Below, piece after piece: positions 23,241 to 34,600 of a stretch of DNA of 64,000 nucleotides. The notes beneath the pieces are model-generated. The model was not told the origin of the DNA, did not search any database, and was given only the letters and a program-made list of their open reading frames with translations. Numbering within the stretch: the stretch's first letter is position 1; each line of letters begins with the position of its first letter. Made by a program: the position numbers and the translations under genes. Source of the stretch: Myrica gale (taxonomy: Eukaryota > Streptophyta > Magnoliopsida > Fagales > Myricaceae); contig OZ005603.1 in assembly GCA_963930655.1 (NCBI GenBank), positions 21,280,201 through 21,344,200 of the forward strand. The letters are read 5' to 3'.

Positions 23241-24753
23241 TGTGATTGTATCACATATTTGTAAATTAATCACTTGAGAAATCTCTATAATTACACCATT
23301 TCCACTAGATAATGAGAAAATTATGCTTTGGGCATTAGTAAAGGGCGAATTGTTAATTTTGACAAAAGCAAGTGTAGTTGAGTAAATTTAAGTTATTTGT
23401 TTTCTCTCCTCTCACCATATTTTCATGTCTCCATTTTCATAAATATGATTGGAATATTTTCTATATTGACTTCTGTTTTTACGTTTTGCATATGAACAAT
23501 GGAGATGAAGTGAGCTCATGGAAGTGAGAGGGAGGCTGGAATCAAAGAGTCGCTCGAGCGCCCTGTCGAGCACTGATTGCGCGTTATGCTGCTGTTTGAA
23601 AATACGAAGCTGCTCTAGCGCAGGTCGAGCACTGATCACGCGCGAAGTCTCTGTTTGAAAATCTCTAACAACCGCTCGAGCGGTGGTCGCGCGTTATGGT
23701 TTTGTGTGAAAATCGCCAAGGGCGCTCGAGCGAAGGGTGGAGCGCCGGTCGAACGCGACGCGTCTGACGAGTTACCAGGGCATTTTGGGAAATCGAAAAA
23801 TGCACTAGGGCATTGCTGCTGAGTCATGACAAAAGCCCCTCCAAAAAGAAGGTTTAAAAGGGGATTTTCGTGCCAAAGGAAGGGGTTTCGAAAGTTTTAT
23901 TTTGTTGGTTCGTAGGTTGCTTTTGGATGGCTGCTGAGTCTCCCCAAGCTCCCAAGACTTTTCCTTATTGCTTTTCTCAGCTGCTTCCGTAAAGACCAAA
24001 AGCTTGTTGCTTTTGGCTTAGATCTCTTTTGTAGCTTTTGTAATAGCTTTTGTTGCTTTTGGTTTTCTTTCTTATAGAGTTTATTTTCATTGCTTTTTCA
24101 TTGTTGTTGATCCAAGACCGAATACTCTCTTGCTGCTGCTTTCTTAATCTACTGAATGTTTTTTAATCTATCGGGTGTTGCTCTCTTCTTCTCTTGTTCC
24201 ATTTATATTTCAGATTTAGGTTTTGTTTTCTTTGGATGATTGAATGTTATGTCATGTTTCCATTTCACTTCCTTTATGTTAGAATAGTGTTTGGTTTTGT
24301 TTTTGTTAGTTGGATTGAGTATGAGTATGAATGGATTGTGACTAGCTAGAGATTGGGAACAAAGTGTTCGATGAAATGTCTCTTAGAGCAAGTTTAATGC
24401 CAAGAGATGTTTATTCGACAACTACTTGAGTTTATCTAGTTTCAACTCCATCTCATGCTACATTTATGATCACGTGTTTTTTTCTTGTTAGTTTTTTATT
24501 AATCTTTTAGCACTTACATTGATCACAACTCAAAATCTCAGAAATCATGGATGGTATCCAAGAACCCAACCATTCCCTTTGTAAATACCATTTTAATTGT
24601 AAATAGAATATAGTTTTCTTTTAATGTAATGGTGGTTAGAATGAAAAATTGAACACATCGTTCCTTGTGGAGATGATCTAGGACTTCCCCAGTATTACTT
24701 GACAACCTCCTACGCTTGAGAGTAATTCACTAATCATTTTTAGTTGAGTCACA
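23241..24753 (+). mobile_element. Athila 3' LTR
   Basis: It begins TGTGATTGTATCACA immediately after the polypurine tract and appears to end near GAGTCACA (24753), about 1.5 kb, a normal Athila LTR length. It contains a GC-rich minisatellite-like segment (23545-23770) with palindromic CGCTCGAGCG words at 23551, 23673 and 23723. The right end is set by where LTR copy D resumes and could be off by some bases. No 5' LTR remains for dating. Confidence 0.7.
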
Positions 24754-26129
24754 TAGTACGATGAAAAGCGTGGAACAAGGGAATGAGAATTAGACGTAGA
24801 TGAGTTGTTGTATTGGCTTGGAAGTCTTAGTATGGCATGTTGTTGCTAAATTTCCTGAATAGGCTTTGAAATCAATGATGTCGATGGGAAGGATCAGTGT
24901 ACTTATTTGATTATAAGTGGGATATATAGTAGTCCAATCAGCAACCTTGTTGGAGTTGTTTGATGCTTATGTTTGATTGTTTTTCTTCAAATTGTTTTAT
25001 GAAAGCAAGTTTAAAGAAATCTTTTGCAAGTGAATCACATTTTCAAAGATACTTTGCATGTCTATTTGATTAGTTCCCTAAGCGTCTAAATGACGTATGT
25101 AACTCGCTTGTAGGCGAAGCCTCACATCCAGACTCAAGAAGACCGAGGTAAGTGGATGTAAGTGAAAACTCACTTTTATGAAAACTAGAATGGTACACAA
25201 CATGGTTTTTCATGAACAAGCATGACATCACAAGCAAGCATGACATGACATGAGCATTTGTATTTGCATGATTTCTCAAAGAAGTCTTTATGCAAATGAA
25301 AGTATGGAAGTTTTATGACAAGTTAAGTTAAGGGGCTCTGGTTGGTACAGTACCATCAAGAAGGGCACGCATAATGAAGGACGAATGCGAGAAGGATGGG
25401 TGATCTTAGAGGTAAGTGCAACAACACTGAAGGAGGAATGTGAGAAGGTGTGGACCTCCAAGGGTCGTGTCTAGCCATCAGGCTTGAAACCAGTTCAAGG
25501 GCTAGCTCGACTAGATGTTGTCTCCAGGGGAAATAGGGGACGGTTCCAACGGGAACGCACAACCCTGACTTCAGGGGTTAAATGGATCGTATGTAGCCCA
25601 CAAGATAAGAAATGATTTCTTCTCAAGGACCATGTGTCATTTTAAGTACAAGAACATGTTTTCAAGGGCAAGAGCATGTGCATATCCAAACATGAAGCAT
25701 GCATGCACATCCAATTTTACAATTACTCATGATTTTCATGTTCAAGACATAAGCTCATGTTTACAAGTTACATTTTCCCTTACTGAGTCTTTTGACTCAC
25801 AATTTTCAAAATGTATCATTTCAGATGTTTCAAGTGAAGGCAGTCATGAGGATTATCAGTCTTGAGAGAGAAGACTTCTATGTATTTTGGTGATGGTGAC
25901 TATTGACCGATGTGGTCTGTCACTTAGGAAATGTATAGTTTATGTGTTATGTAATTAAGATATTACTCTTCTTTTGAGGTCTGTTATGTAGTTAAGTTAT
26001 GAAGAATTCTTTGGCCCGCCTCTCTCTCAGTTTTATTTCGCTGTTAAGTATGGATAAGTTCGCTGAAGCATTCTTCCGAGATTGCTCGCGGCTGTCATTG
26101 GCCCTTCGGGATAGCGTTGGGGCGTGACA
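24754..26129 (+). mobile_element. Giant Tekay-like LTR, 3' half (copy D)
   Basis: It resumes the LTR begun at 7885. GTGGAACAAGGGAAT near 24768 matches copy E near 34375 and copy B near 5757. It has the micro-exon-like island at 25114-25147, the GGTACC-type panel near 25345, the dyad with a T4 loop at 25784-25799, and CAG before ATG at 25825. It ends GGGGCGTGACA at 26129 with flank TAGAC. Confidence 0.75.
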
Positions 26130-27286
26130 TAGACTCCCCAAGTGCTCAGCGCCATTCTTCCCCCACCGGAGCCGTTCTAAGCTTTCTTCTCCTTTTTGGT
26201 GAGAATTTGTTTGATGGCTCATGTAATAAGCTATAGATCCATGGTCTTTGCTTCGGTTGAGTGCAATGGACGAGGGTTTGTATCTTGTTTGGCTGCTGGT
26301 TGGATTTTATCTTATAGTTATTCAAAATTAGTTTCAGATTTGCTTAGATTGTTGTGTAATCGTGTACAATAGTGATCAATGGCCAGGTAGGGTATCTTAG
26401 TGTAAAATCAAGCTCCCTCTATTTATGTTCATAGACTTGTAGCAGAGGATTTCTAAAATGAGTCATGGCTATGTTAAATTGTTAATGATAATTGTAGTGT
26501 CCACTGTCCAAACATGCTGCAATGGTGTATAAGGCAAAATATTTCCCGTCTGAATGGATTTAATTTGTGGAGACAGGAGGTGAGGGCTTTAGTTTGGTAG
26601 TGAAGGAAAGTCGAAAGGCCACTGGTTTTAGTACGATATGTTCTCTGAATCTCTATATCCCCATTCCCATGAGTGAGTTAGTGGTGTTAGGTCGATCATG
26701 AACTTTGGAGGGAGAAATATACACTGTCAATTATAGATCACTTCTACAAGTTGTTGCATGGGGTTCAGAGTTAGGTAATAGGTATCCAAGCCAGTAAGCC
26801 ACAATTTTCATGCATCGTAAAATAACTTTTGTTTTGTTGTAGCGGTTAGAAACATTGTAATTATGTCTTGTCTTGATTGTTCAAATAGGATCTATAGTCA
26901 AGTCAAACCATTTTAAGCACATATTGTTGTAGTGTTGTGCTTCTTAACCCCTTTTTTCATGTCTTGTCTTCTTGTTTGGTTTTTTGTATATGATGTAATC
27001 ATGTAAGGTAATGCTTGTAAAGAATCTGTCTATATACCTACGTATTTGGCTATGTTTCGAAGTGTACTCACTTCAATATTTTATTGGCAGAGAGAGTTTC
27101 TCATAAAGCCTTGTATCACTAACATTACTGATCTGACCATAATATATTTATTAATACTAACATTACTCTTTAAGTGTAATCTTATTTGTGCCTTTTTTTT
27201 GTCACAAAACATTAAGGTTAATGATTATAAATGAAACTTTATTTAAATGAATTTACATTTTTTTAATTTTTAGATATGAGCTGAAA
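26130..27286. other. Spacer without recognised gene
   Basis: The first ~80 bases are GC-rich (CCCCCACCGGAGCCG) and probably continue 7744-7884. The rest is AT-rich intergenic-like sequence. No open frame with recognisable content was seen. It precedes the RFC3 fragment. Confidence 0.4.
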
Positions 27287-27410
27287 TTTAAAAAAAAACG
27301 GTCGGGACCACTTAAGTGGTTCGGACCGGACCACTTATAAGTGGTCCGGTCCTTCCATTTCAGTACAACCGGAAATCCGGTTCTAGAAACCACTTTAAGA
27401 CAAACTTTAC
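27287..27410. repeat. ACCGG-rich repeat with perfect 30-bp palindrome
   Basis: It is related to 3668-3830 by its GGACCGG/CCGGTCC words. Positions 27323-27352 form a perfect palindrome with centre TTATAA. A smaller imperfect one (GGACCACTTAAGTGGTTC) lies just before it. It is probably a decayed foldback element. Confidence 0.55.
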
Positions 27411-27514
27411 CTTAGGAATCAATTTTGGATTAAGTCTTATCTCATGGACCTGGTGAAATAATTAAGTCAAATATATATTTTTTTAAATTATGGCTCAAAT
27501 TGAGCTATAAAAAA

Positions 27515-27793
27515 TTAGGGTAAAGTACATAAAGAGTCTCTGTGGTTTCACGTTTTGACAAATTAGTCCCTTTGGTATAAGGTTGAACTGGATAGTCCCT
27601 AGGGTAAGCATCATGTAACAAAAGGGTCCTCCCGGGAGCTTTGACCGTTAAGTGGGTTGACGGCAATCTAACGGGAGGACCTTTTTGTTACATGATGCTT
27701 ACCCCAGGGACTAATGTATTCAACTTGAAACCACAAGGACCAATTTGTCAAAACATGAAACCACGTAGAGACTATTGATGTACTTTACCCTAA
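27515..27793. mobile_element. Foldback MITE, 279 bp
   Basis: It begins TTAGGGTAAAGTACAT and ends with the exact inverse ATGTACTTTACCCTAA. Almost the whole element is self-complementary: each arm is ~130 bp with ACAAATTAGTCC / GGACCAATTTGT and GTAAGCATCATGTAAC / its inverse. The flanks are A-rich, so the target duplication is uncertain. It sits ~100 bp upstream of the RFC3 fragment and has no coding capacity. Confidence 0.88.
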
Positions 27794-27893
27794 AAAAATT
27801 CCGGAATTATACTCTGCAGCCAGGCCCTACTCTAACATCTTTCTTTCCCGCCACTTTTGCCCTGTCTGATATATCGTTACATTCTCGCTGCAG

Positions 27894-28683
27894 GTGAAGC
27901 CTTGAAGAAGAAGTTGTTGTGGGTAGACAAATACAGACCCAAAACGTTGGACCGGGTCATGGTCCACCAAGACATCGCCCAAAACCTCAAGAAATTGGTA
28001 CTCTCCTTAGTATCTCCTCTTTTTGCGAATAACTTGTTCCCTCGATTGCGTGGGCACCAAATTATGATCTACGTTGTTTCCTCATGTAGTTACTACTCTA
28101 CCTTACACAGATGACGGAGCGGGACTGCCCGCATTTGCTTTTCTATGGCCCACCTGGCTCCGGCAAGAAAACCCAGATTATGGCCCTTATCCGACAAATG
28201 TTTGGCCCCAGCGCCGAGAAGGTCCTTATTTTCTTTTCAATTTCTTAATGTCATTACTGTCTTTCGGTCCGAGTGTTCTGTAGAGTAACGGGAAAATGTG
28301 GCAGTAAAAAAGATTAGGATCTTTTGTTTGTTTTCTTTTTGAATTTTGAACTTCAAATGACAAAATTTTAATAAGAAAATTGTTTTCCTTGTTGCTGCTC
28401 TCTACCTCCAGAGTGGGTCTTTTGGCTTGGTTGCCAGGAGTTTGTGGGGGTAGAGATGATAAAGGAGAATTCCTCACTTACTTCAGCAAACATATGATGC
28501 TTACTTGAGATATCTTTCCTTTGGTAATTGAAAAACAACATCAAAATGAAGGATTTGTTGCTCTTTTTCCTTTCTCAAACTGAGGGTTGTTATTTGTTGA
28601 CGTGGTAACTTGTGCTAGGTTGTGAAAACTTATCTTTGATTTGTTTTCAGGTAAAGGTGGAGAATAAGACATGGAAAGTCGAT
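27894..28683 (+). pseudogene. RFC3: Replication factor C subunit 3 (RFC3) 5' gene fragment
   Basis: Three exons match the N-terminus of the clamp-loader small subunit RFC3, an AAA+ ATPase that loads PCNA. Exon 1 (27894-27997) has LLWVDKYRPKTLDRVMVHQD. Exon 2 (28111-28221) has [20 protein letters not shown], including the Walker A motif. Exon 3 (28651-28683) has VKVENKTWKVD. Splice sites are in phase: GT at 27998, AG at 28109-28110, GT at 28222, AG at 28649-28650, GT at 28684. The usual start Met before LWVDKYRP reads as Leu (TTG), and the remaining ~280 residues (Walker B, sensor motifs, collar domain) are not found anywhere downstream. An L1 LINE begins ~0.5 kb after exon 3. It is a truncated copy, either a captured or duplicated piece or a gene broken by transposons. 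Confidence 0.85.
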
Positions 28684-29239
28684 GTAAGCTTTTCCTCTCC
28701 TAGTTAGTATACTTGATACTCATGTTGCAACACGGAAGGTTATTGTTCTTATGTGAAATTAGTGAAACTATCTAGGATTTTTTTACTTCTCTGTGAGATT
28801 ATCTGTTTTTTCTTGCCCTTTAAAAACACTAGTTCAACTGTAGAACATGCTGAAACACAGAATTCATACTTAATTGAATAGCTGGGCAATTATTTCGGCA
28901 TGCATACTTAATTGAATAACTAAGCTACTTGGGATGCATTTTTTTTCCCCTACACTTTGTTTGGTATATTGTGGCTAGTTGCACGCGAGCAAGGTTGAGG
29001 TTGTGGTTTTATTTTAATATAGCAATTAAATGGAGCATAAGATGTCATTCATCTCCTGGAGTGTTTATCCTTTTTAGTTGAGGAAAAACTGTTTAGAAGG
29101 CGATTTTCTGTCTAGGAAAAACTGTATAGAAAGAATCTCCATCAGAAGAACTGCAGCTTTGATTAATTTGCCTTGATAATTAGCCTTGATTCCTTTGTTT
29201 TTTAGCTGTCAGATAGTGTTGTTTCAGTCGTATAGATTC

Positions 29240-31140
29240 ATGGCGTTTTTCCGTAGTCTGGTGATCAAGGCAAAAACATTCCAATTCTTTGTTGTTAGCT
29301 CTTCTGGATTAGTTATGTTAACTGAACAATATAGGAAGTTTCAGAACTCGATTCGTTTCGGTAGATATGGAGTGGTCTAGTTGGCAAATCTGTTTGGCAA
29401 ACTTGTGGAAATCAAGGATTCTAGAGATTTTTCGGAGAGATTTAATGAACCTCCCTGTGCGTTTTTAGCGCAGGGATGTTCGAACAAGTGTGGACGTTAC
29501 GTCGCTCTTGCAGAATTTGGCGAAAGGTGTCGCCGGGGGCTGTGATGATTCCGGAAGGGAGGTAGAGTGCAGAGTGGAAGGCGTTTGGTATGACATGTGA
29601 AGAAGTTATCTCGGCCATTGGCGAGCTCAGACGGAGAGAGAAGGACTTTCCTTTGCCGATATGACAAATTTTGGTCTGCCAGAGAAGGAAGCGTTGGGGA
29701 AGATAGAGATTCGAAAGCTCGTGTTTGTCGTTCCCCTAGAGCTACATGCAAATAGCGCTAGAGGGCTGGTAATTCTCGAGCGTTATGATTGCTCTGGGAC
29801 TTCTGATTTGGGGGTTGGGTCTGATGATGTTGTGTCGGAGCGTCTAATGAAATTAGAGGCTGAGGTGGATGACTTAATTGGGTTGGTTAAGCATAAGAGG
29901 GTGGCTTTATCGCCTTTGGTTGGGCCCATGATGGACTTAAGCTACAAGGTGTGCAGTTTTAAGTTGATGGCCCAGGATGCTGTGGGTGTGGCCACTGACT
30001 CGTTGGCGTCTTCGAGTGGGAAGGTTGGACTAGGCTAAGGCCCATCTCTTGGTCAGAGCATCGAGAACAAGTCTTTGTTGAAGGGGAAGGAGAAGGTGTC
30101 GACCATTGAGGGAAGGGGGGTCGAGTGGGCCTCAGGTTGGGTTGTTAGATGGGTCTTATACGGTAGGAGGAGTTGGGCTGGTTGTTGGGTCGGGTGAGGA
30201 GGTTTCTAGCGGGTTTGAGGACCCGAATGCCACAGCGGTCTCTCAGGTCCTCGATCCGACGGCGGTCTCTGTTCTTCAACTTTGGGATGAGGGGTCGTCA
30301 TCGTCTGGGGTGGCAGAGGGTCCGACCGATGTACTGCCGATGCCGGAAGCTCATGTCGACTTTGGCAGAGCTTCGCCTGGCTCCCAAATCTCCGATCCGG
30401 CGGCAGATCTTGCTCTTCGACCTTTGGAGGTGGGGTCGACTTCGTCTAGGGTGGCTGCTGGATCGGCCGGTGCTCTGTCGGCGCCGGATGTTCCAGTCGA
30501 CTTGTGTCGGGCTTCGCCAGTCTCGAGTCTTCTCGTGTTGACGCAGCCCGAGTGCCTTTTCTTGGCAGACGTGGGCTTGGACTTTCCCAGTCCACATCCC
30601 ACGTGGATGCCCGGGTCAAGGTCTAATGGGTTTGGGGTGTCTGAGGTGGGGACAGAGGTTTTGGTCAGTGACCGTGCTCTGGAGGATTCAATGGTGTCTT
30701 GTAAGATCAATGATGTGTCGTTGGATTTCCTTGGGAGTCATGACTTGGTTGTTGAGGAGGGCGAAAAGGGAGGGGTTATAGTCTGCGCAGATAGTGGTGT
30801 TGATGGGTTTATGGCTAAACCTTTGGCGGTGTGTCCTCCTATGTCGGGGAAGGAGGATTGTCATATGCATCTATCTTCTTCGGAAAGGGTATTGGAAATG
30901 GTCTCGTCCTTTAAAAATATGGTTGGACTCTCATGCGACGGTTACGAGAGTGAATTGATGGTGCTCTTTGCAGCTCTAGAGAAGGATAGAGGGAACAGTG
31001 AGCTTGTTACTCCAAGCAGATCAGAAGGCAAGTTCTTAAGGGAGCTGAAAGAGTTGAAGTCCTCAATAAATTATGATGGGAAGAAGTATGTGTCTAGGAA
31101 GAGCCGCAAGGGAGGGAGGGTTTCGATCAAATCTTTATGA
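29240..31140 (+). pseudogene. LINE ORF1 (RNA-binding protein, DUF4283-like N-terminus), broken
   Basis: The start MAFFRSLVIKAKTFQF aligns with MGYSQSFRVEAKDFEV of the copy at 52975. The conserved stretch FNEPPCAFLAQGCSNKCGRYVALAEFGE follows, as in plant L1 ORF1 proteins. An in-frame TAG at 29378 replaces the expected Trp of the VWLANL stretch. Further shifts lie near 29540-29660 and 30038-30106. The second half (30106-31140) is open and contains two degenerate ~45-residue repeats (DEGSSSSGVAEGPTDVLP / EVGSTSSRVAAGSAGALS). It ends FLRELKELKSSINYDG, which is shared with the other copy. The family role is binding LINE RNA as part of the RNP. Confidence 0.75.
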
Positions 31141-31673
31141 AGCCTAGAATATTAAGTTGGAATGTTAGGGGGTTGAATGTTAGTCAGAAGCTTAGTAGGG
31201 TGAGAAATTTGTTGTGGGGATGGAAGACTGATTTAATTTGTTTTCAGGAAACTAAGGTGAGGATAGTTTCTAGAGCTTTCATTAGGAGTTTGTGGGGGGG
31301 CATCATGTGGGCTGGTGTAGTCTAGCGGAGGATGGAGCTTCGGGCGGAATTTTTATTTTGTGGGATTCGAGGACTTTAGAGATGGTGGACTCTTGTGAGG
31401 GTAGTTTTTCTATGTCGGTGATTTTTAAGAATGTGGAGGACGGGGTCGGGGTCCAGTGGGCGTTTTTTGAGGTGTATGGACCCAACGATGACAGTAGAAG
31501 AAGGATGCTTTGGGAGGAGTTATCGGGTGTCTTTGCTTGGTGGAACCTTCTGTCGTGCATTGGGGGAGATTTTAATGTCACGCGCTTTCCTAGTGAGAGG
31601 TTGGGCTACGGAGGATTAGGGAGTGCTATGATGGATTTTTCTGATTTTATTTCAGAAAATGGCTTGGTGGACT
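31137..31673 (+). pseudogene. LINE ORF2, endonuclease N-terminal part
   Basis: The start MKPRILSWNVRGLNVSQK carries the SWNVRGL motif of plant L1 endonucleases. LICFQETK holds the catalytic Glu, then come VYGPNDDSRRR and IGGDFNVTRFPSERLG (Asp/Asn motif). A +1/-1 shift occurs near 31295-31325 between LWGG and the following GASGGIFILWDSR. The domain is cut after GLVDY by the LTR at 31679 and resumes at 36229. In the family this domain nicks target DNA. Confidence 0.85.
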
Positions 31674-31678
31674 ACCGT

Positions 31679-34600
31679 TGTGATACCCCGAATTTCGTTA
31701 TGCTATTTATGATTATGTATCTGTTTTGGGGGCCATTAGTGCGCCTATTATAAGGGATTTTGTCATATTACAAAGACTTGTTAAATTTAATGTGAAGGAG
31801 TGCATTTTATTATCTTATAGATGCTGAATTTTCCTAAGCAAAATTCACTATATTAAGCATGAATTATGATTGTGATAATCAGTGCATGATTACCTTATAC
31901 CTTCATTAGGTAGTCTTAAGCTTCATTAGGAGAACTAAATGATAAGTTAGTGTGCTTATAAAGTAGTCCATGTGAAAGAGAGAAAAACAAAATAAAATAA
32001 ATAAATGAATGAAAGTCTAGTGAAGTGGGTGATTCACGTGAAAGGTTTGAAATCAAAAGGCAAGAGAAATGTTAAAGTGGCTGATGTGGGAATCACGTGA
32101 AGGAGAGAAAGCCAAGAAATAAGAGGAGGTCAAAGAGAAGTAAATGGAAGAGAGACAAGACAAGACAATTGTAGACTAGAAAGAAAGTAGGGTGGGCTGA
32201 AAAGGAGAGTAAAGGAAAGATGAAAAGTCATGGTGGGTAGGAAGGGGACTCACGTGAGAGGCAAAGAAATGCAAAAGGAGAGGAGACAAGGCATTAAATG
32301 GGCTGATCATGTCACATGGGCAAAGCAAATAAGACTTTTCCTCCTTTGTTTCTTTTGGACGATATATGGGCTAGGTTCAGCCTCCTTTGCATCTTCACAT
32401 CTCACACACTCACTCTTTACATCACTCATTTCACTCTTGTACCTCACGTCACACACAAGGGAGGGAGAGAGAGCTTGGCTGAGAAAGGGAGAAGGAGAGA
32501 GAAAACCGAAGAGAGAAAGTGGGAGAAGCCATGGAGAAGAAGAGGAAAGGAGAGGGAAGCTGTGAAGAAGATCAAGAAAGAGAACAAAGAAGCTAAGAAG
32601 AAAAGAAAGAAGTAGAGAGGAGAAACAACAAGGTAAGTTCGGCCTTTGGAGGTTGAGCTTGACCGAATGTTTTCTTGCATGTTGTGTTTATTCTTTCTTG
32701 AGATTTTCTTGTGTATGGATCTGTTGGTGGTAATGAAGAGTTGGTTGTGAATTTGTTGATGAAGGATGAGTTTTAGAGGCCACGACTTGGGCTAGTTAGG
32801 AGTTTGAGAAATGTTGGATATCGTAGTTGTGATGAGTTTGTGAATATTGACTGATTGGAAGTGAAGTTAGATGTATAGATCTTTGATTTTGGAGGCTGTG
32901 AAGCTTGCTGTTCTAAACATTGGAAATGAGTGTGAAAAATGTTAGATTTGGGAAGTGTTAGGGTTTCAGTCAGTGGCTATAAACTATGGAAGAAGAAAGT
33001 TATTGGAGCAGTTATTGTAAACATGTCTTGGTTGAAAGCTAGGGTTTGGTTTTCTCAAAGGAAAATGCTTGTTGTTTTGGCTGAATAAGCTTGTTCTTTT
33101 GTGTTCATTCTCTCTTTGAATATGCTTGAATGATAGATCTGATCTAGGTTGGGATTGTTGTGATGTTGAGTAGGTGTTGGAGGAAAGGATTAGGCCAGGT
33201 GGATAGAAGAAGTGATAGTGTAGTTGTTGTTGGATTATTATCATGCATGTGCAATGAGATTATATGGGAAATGATGCATGCGGGTGATGCTTGTTGTGGC
33301 CAAATGGAGTGTTGGTAGTGATCTTGGTTTTTGCTCTTAAAGTACAATATCAATCATGATCTTGCTATGTTATGGCCATGGATTAGATTAGATAGGAATT
33401 TGAACAATGTGGCTTGGAGATTGAATAGTCATGAAATGAATTGTGTGGATTTGATATTGGTCAAAAGAATTAAGTTAGAAACCATTTTAAGATGTTGGAA
33501 TAGGGAGTTATTAGTGACCTGTTTTTATGCATCATCACGCTTGACCAGCGCTCGACAGGTGCTCGAGCGGCCTTGGAAGTTTTCATACAGAGACTTGGCG
33601 CTTAACCGCCGCTCGAGCGAGAATATATGAAAATTTGACAGAGACTTGGCGCTCGACCGGTGCTCGACAAGCGCTCGAGCGGGACCTGTTAAATTTCAGA
33701 TAAATGTTGAATTTTTGGAGTTTCCTATTGAAGACTTGCAAAACCCCTATTATTGAGGCTAGCTGACCAAAACCAAGTTAAGGAGTTTATTGAGGTTACG
33801 TTGGTGGGAATTTGATAGACGTTAGTCCATGCATGGTATGATAAAAGATATGAATAAGGAATATTAAGTTAGAAGTATCATAGGATGCTGTTTTGGCTTG
33901 AGATACTTAGTATGAGATGTTGTTGCTGAATTTCATGAATAGACCTTGAAATCGATGATGTCAATGGGAAGAATCAGTGTACTTAGTTGATATTAAGTGG
34001 ATTACATATTGGTCTCATTAGCAACCATGTTGGAGTTGTTTGATGCACATGTTTGATTGTTTTTCTTCAAGTATAATGGTTCCTTCATGGTGGTGAAGGT
34101 ATGTTGTTGGCATTGAATTAAACAACAAGTCTAAGAGTGAAAAGGAGGCCAAGATGGTCACGGGTTGATCACGTAAATAAGGATTTATGTCTATCGGTTA
34201 TGTTTGGAAGGATTGTGGGCATTAATGTTCATGTGAACTTGAAAACTTGGAGATAAGACCAATGTAACTTAGGTTAAATCCTATAGGTCTTAGCAGCAAC
34301 TATATAGCATATTCTTTAAAGTTTAAGTGATGGACTTGATGGTCATTAGTCCATGCAAAGTAAGATTTAAGAGTGTGGAACAAGGAAAATAGAATTCGAC
34401 ATGATATAGGTTGCTTATTCGATATGGAATTGTTGATAAGGTTGAATCATTACGGATCCGATCTTGGATATTGAGGTTATGAAAGACGATGTTGTAAGAT
34501 CAAGTTGAAATACCCTAGAAGTTCACCTAAATTGGAGTCGTTTGATGTATATGATTGTAGTTTTCAAATTTGCTTTTATGAAAGCTAAAAATGTTTAAAA

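Larger units (their letters stand above)
9640..24753 (+). mobile_element. Athila-type Ty3/Gypsy retrotransposon, broken fossil with two nested LTRs
   Basis: The remaining parts, in order, are the C-terminal gag region (9640-10259), protease and reverse transcriptase (14159-16125), RNase H and integrase (20252-22209), a 3' non-coding stretch with a polypurine tract (22210-23240), and a 3' LTR (23241-~24753). Family recognition rests on the Athila-style gag stretch WRNHPNFSWRN, the protease context NLLPFSIYEQLGL, and the RT context WRMCIDYRKLNSVSRKDHFP. The 5' LTR and early gag are missing. The element is broken by that loss, by the two giant LTRs inside it, and by several smaller disruptions. 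No envelope-like frame lies between integrase and the 3' LTR. It inserted into LTR copy D and is older than the LTRs inside it. Confidence 0.88.

Noticed and set aside
30173-30710. Overlapping Arg-rich frames on both strands
   Set aside because: Shadows of the repetitive LINE ORF1 reading frame at 30106-31140.
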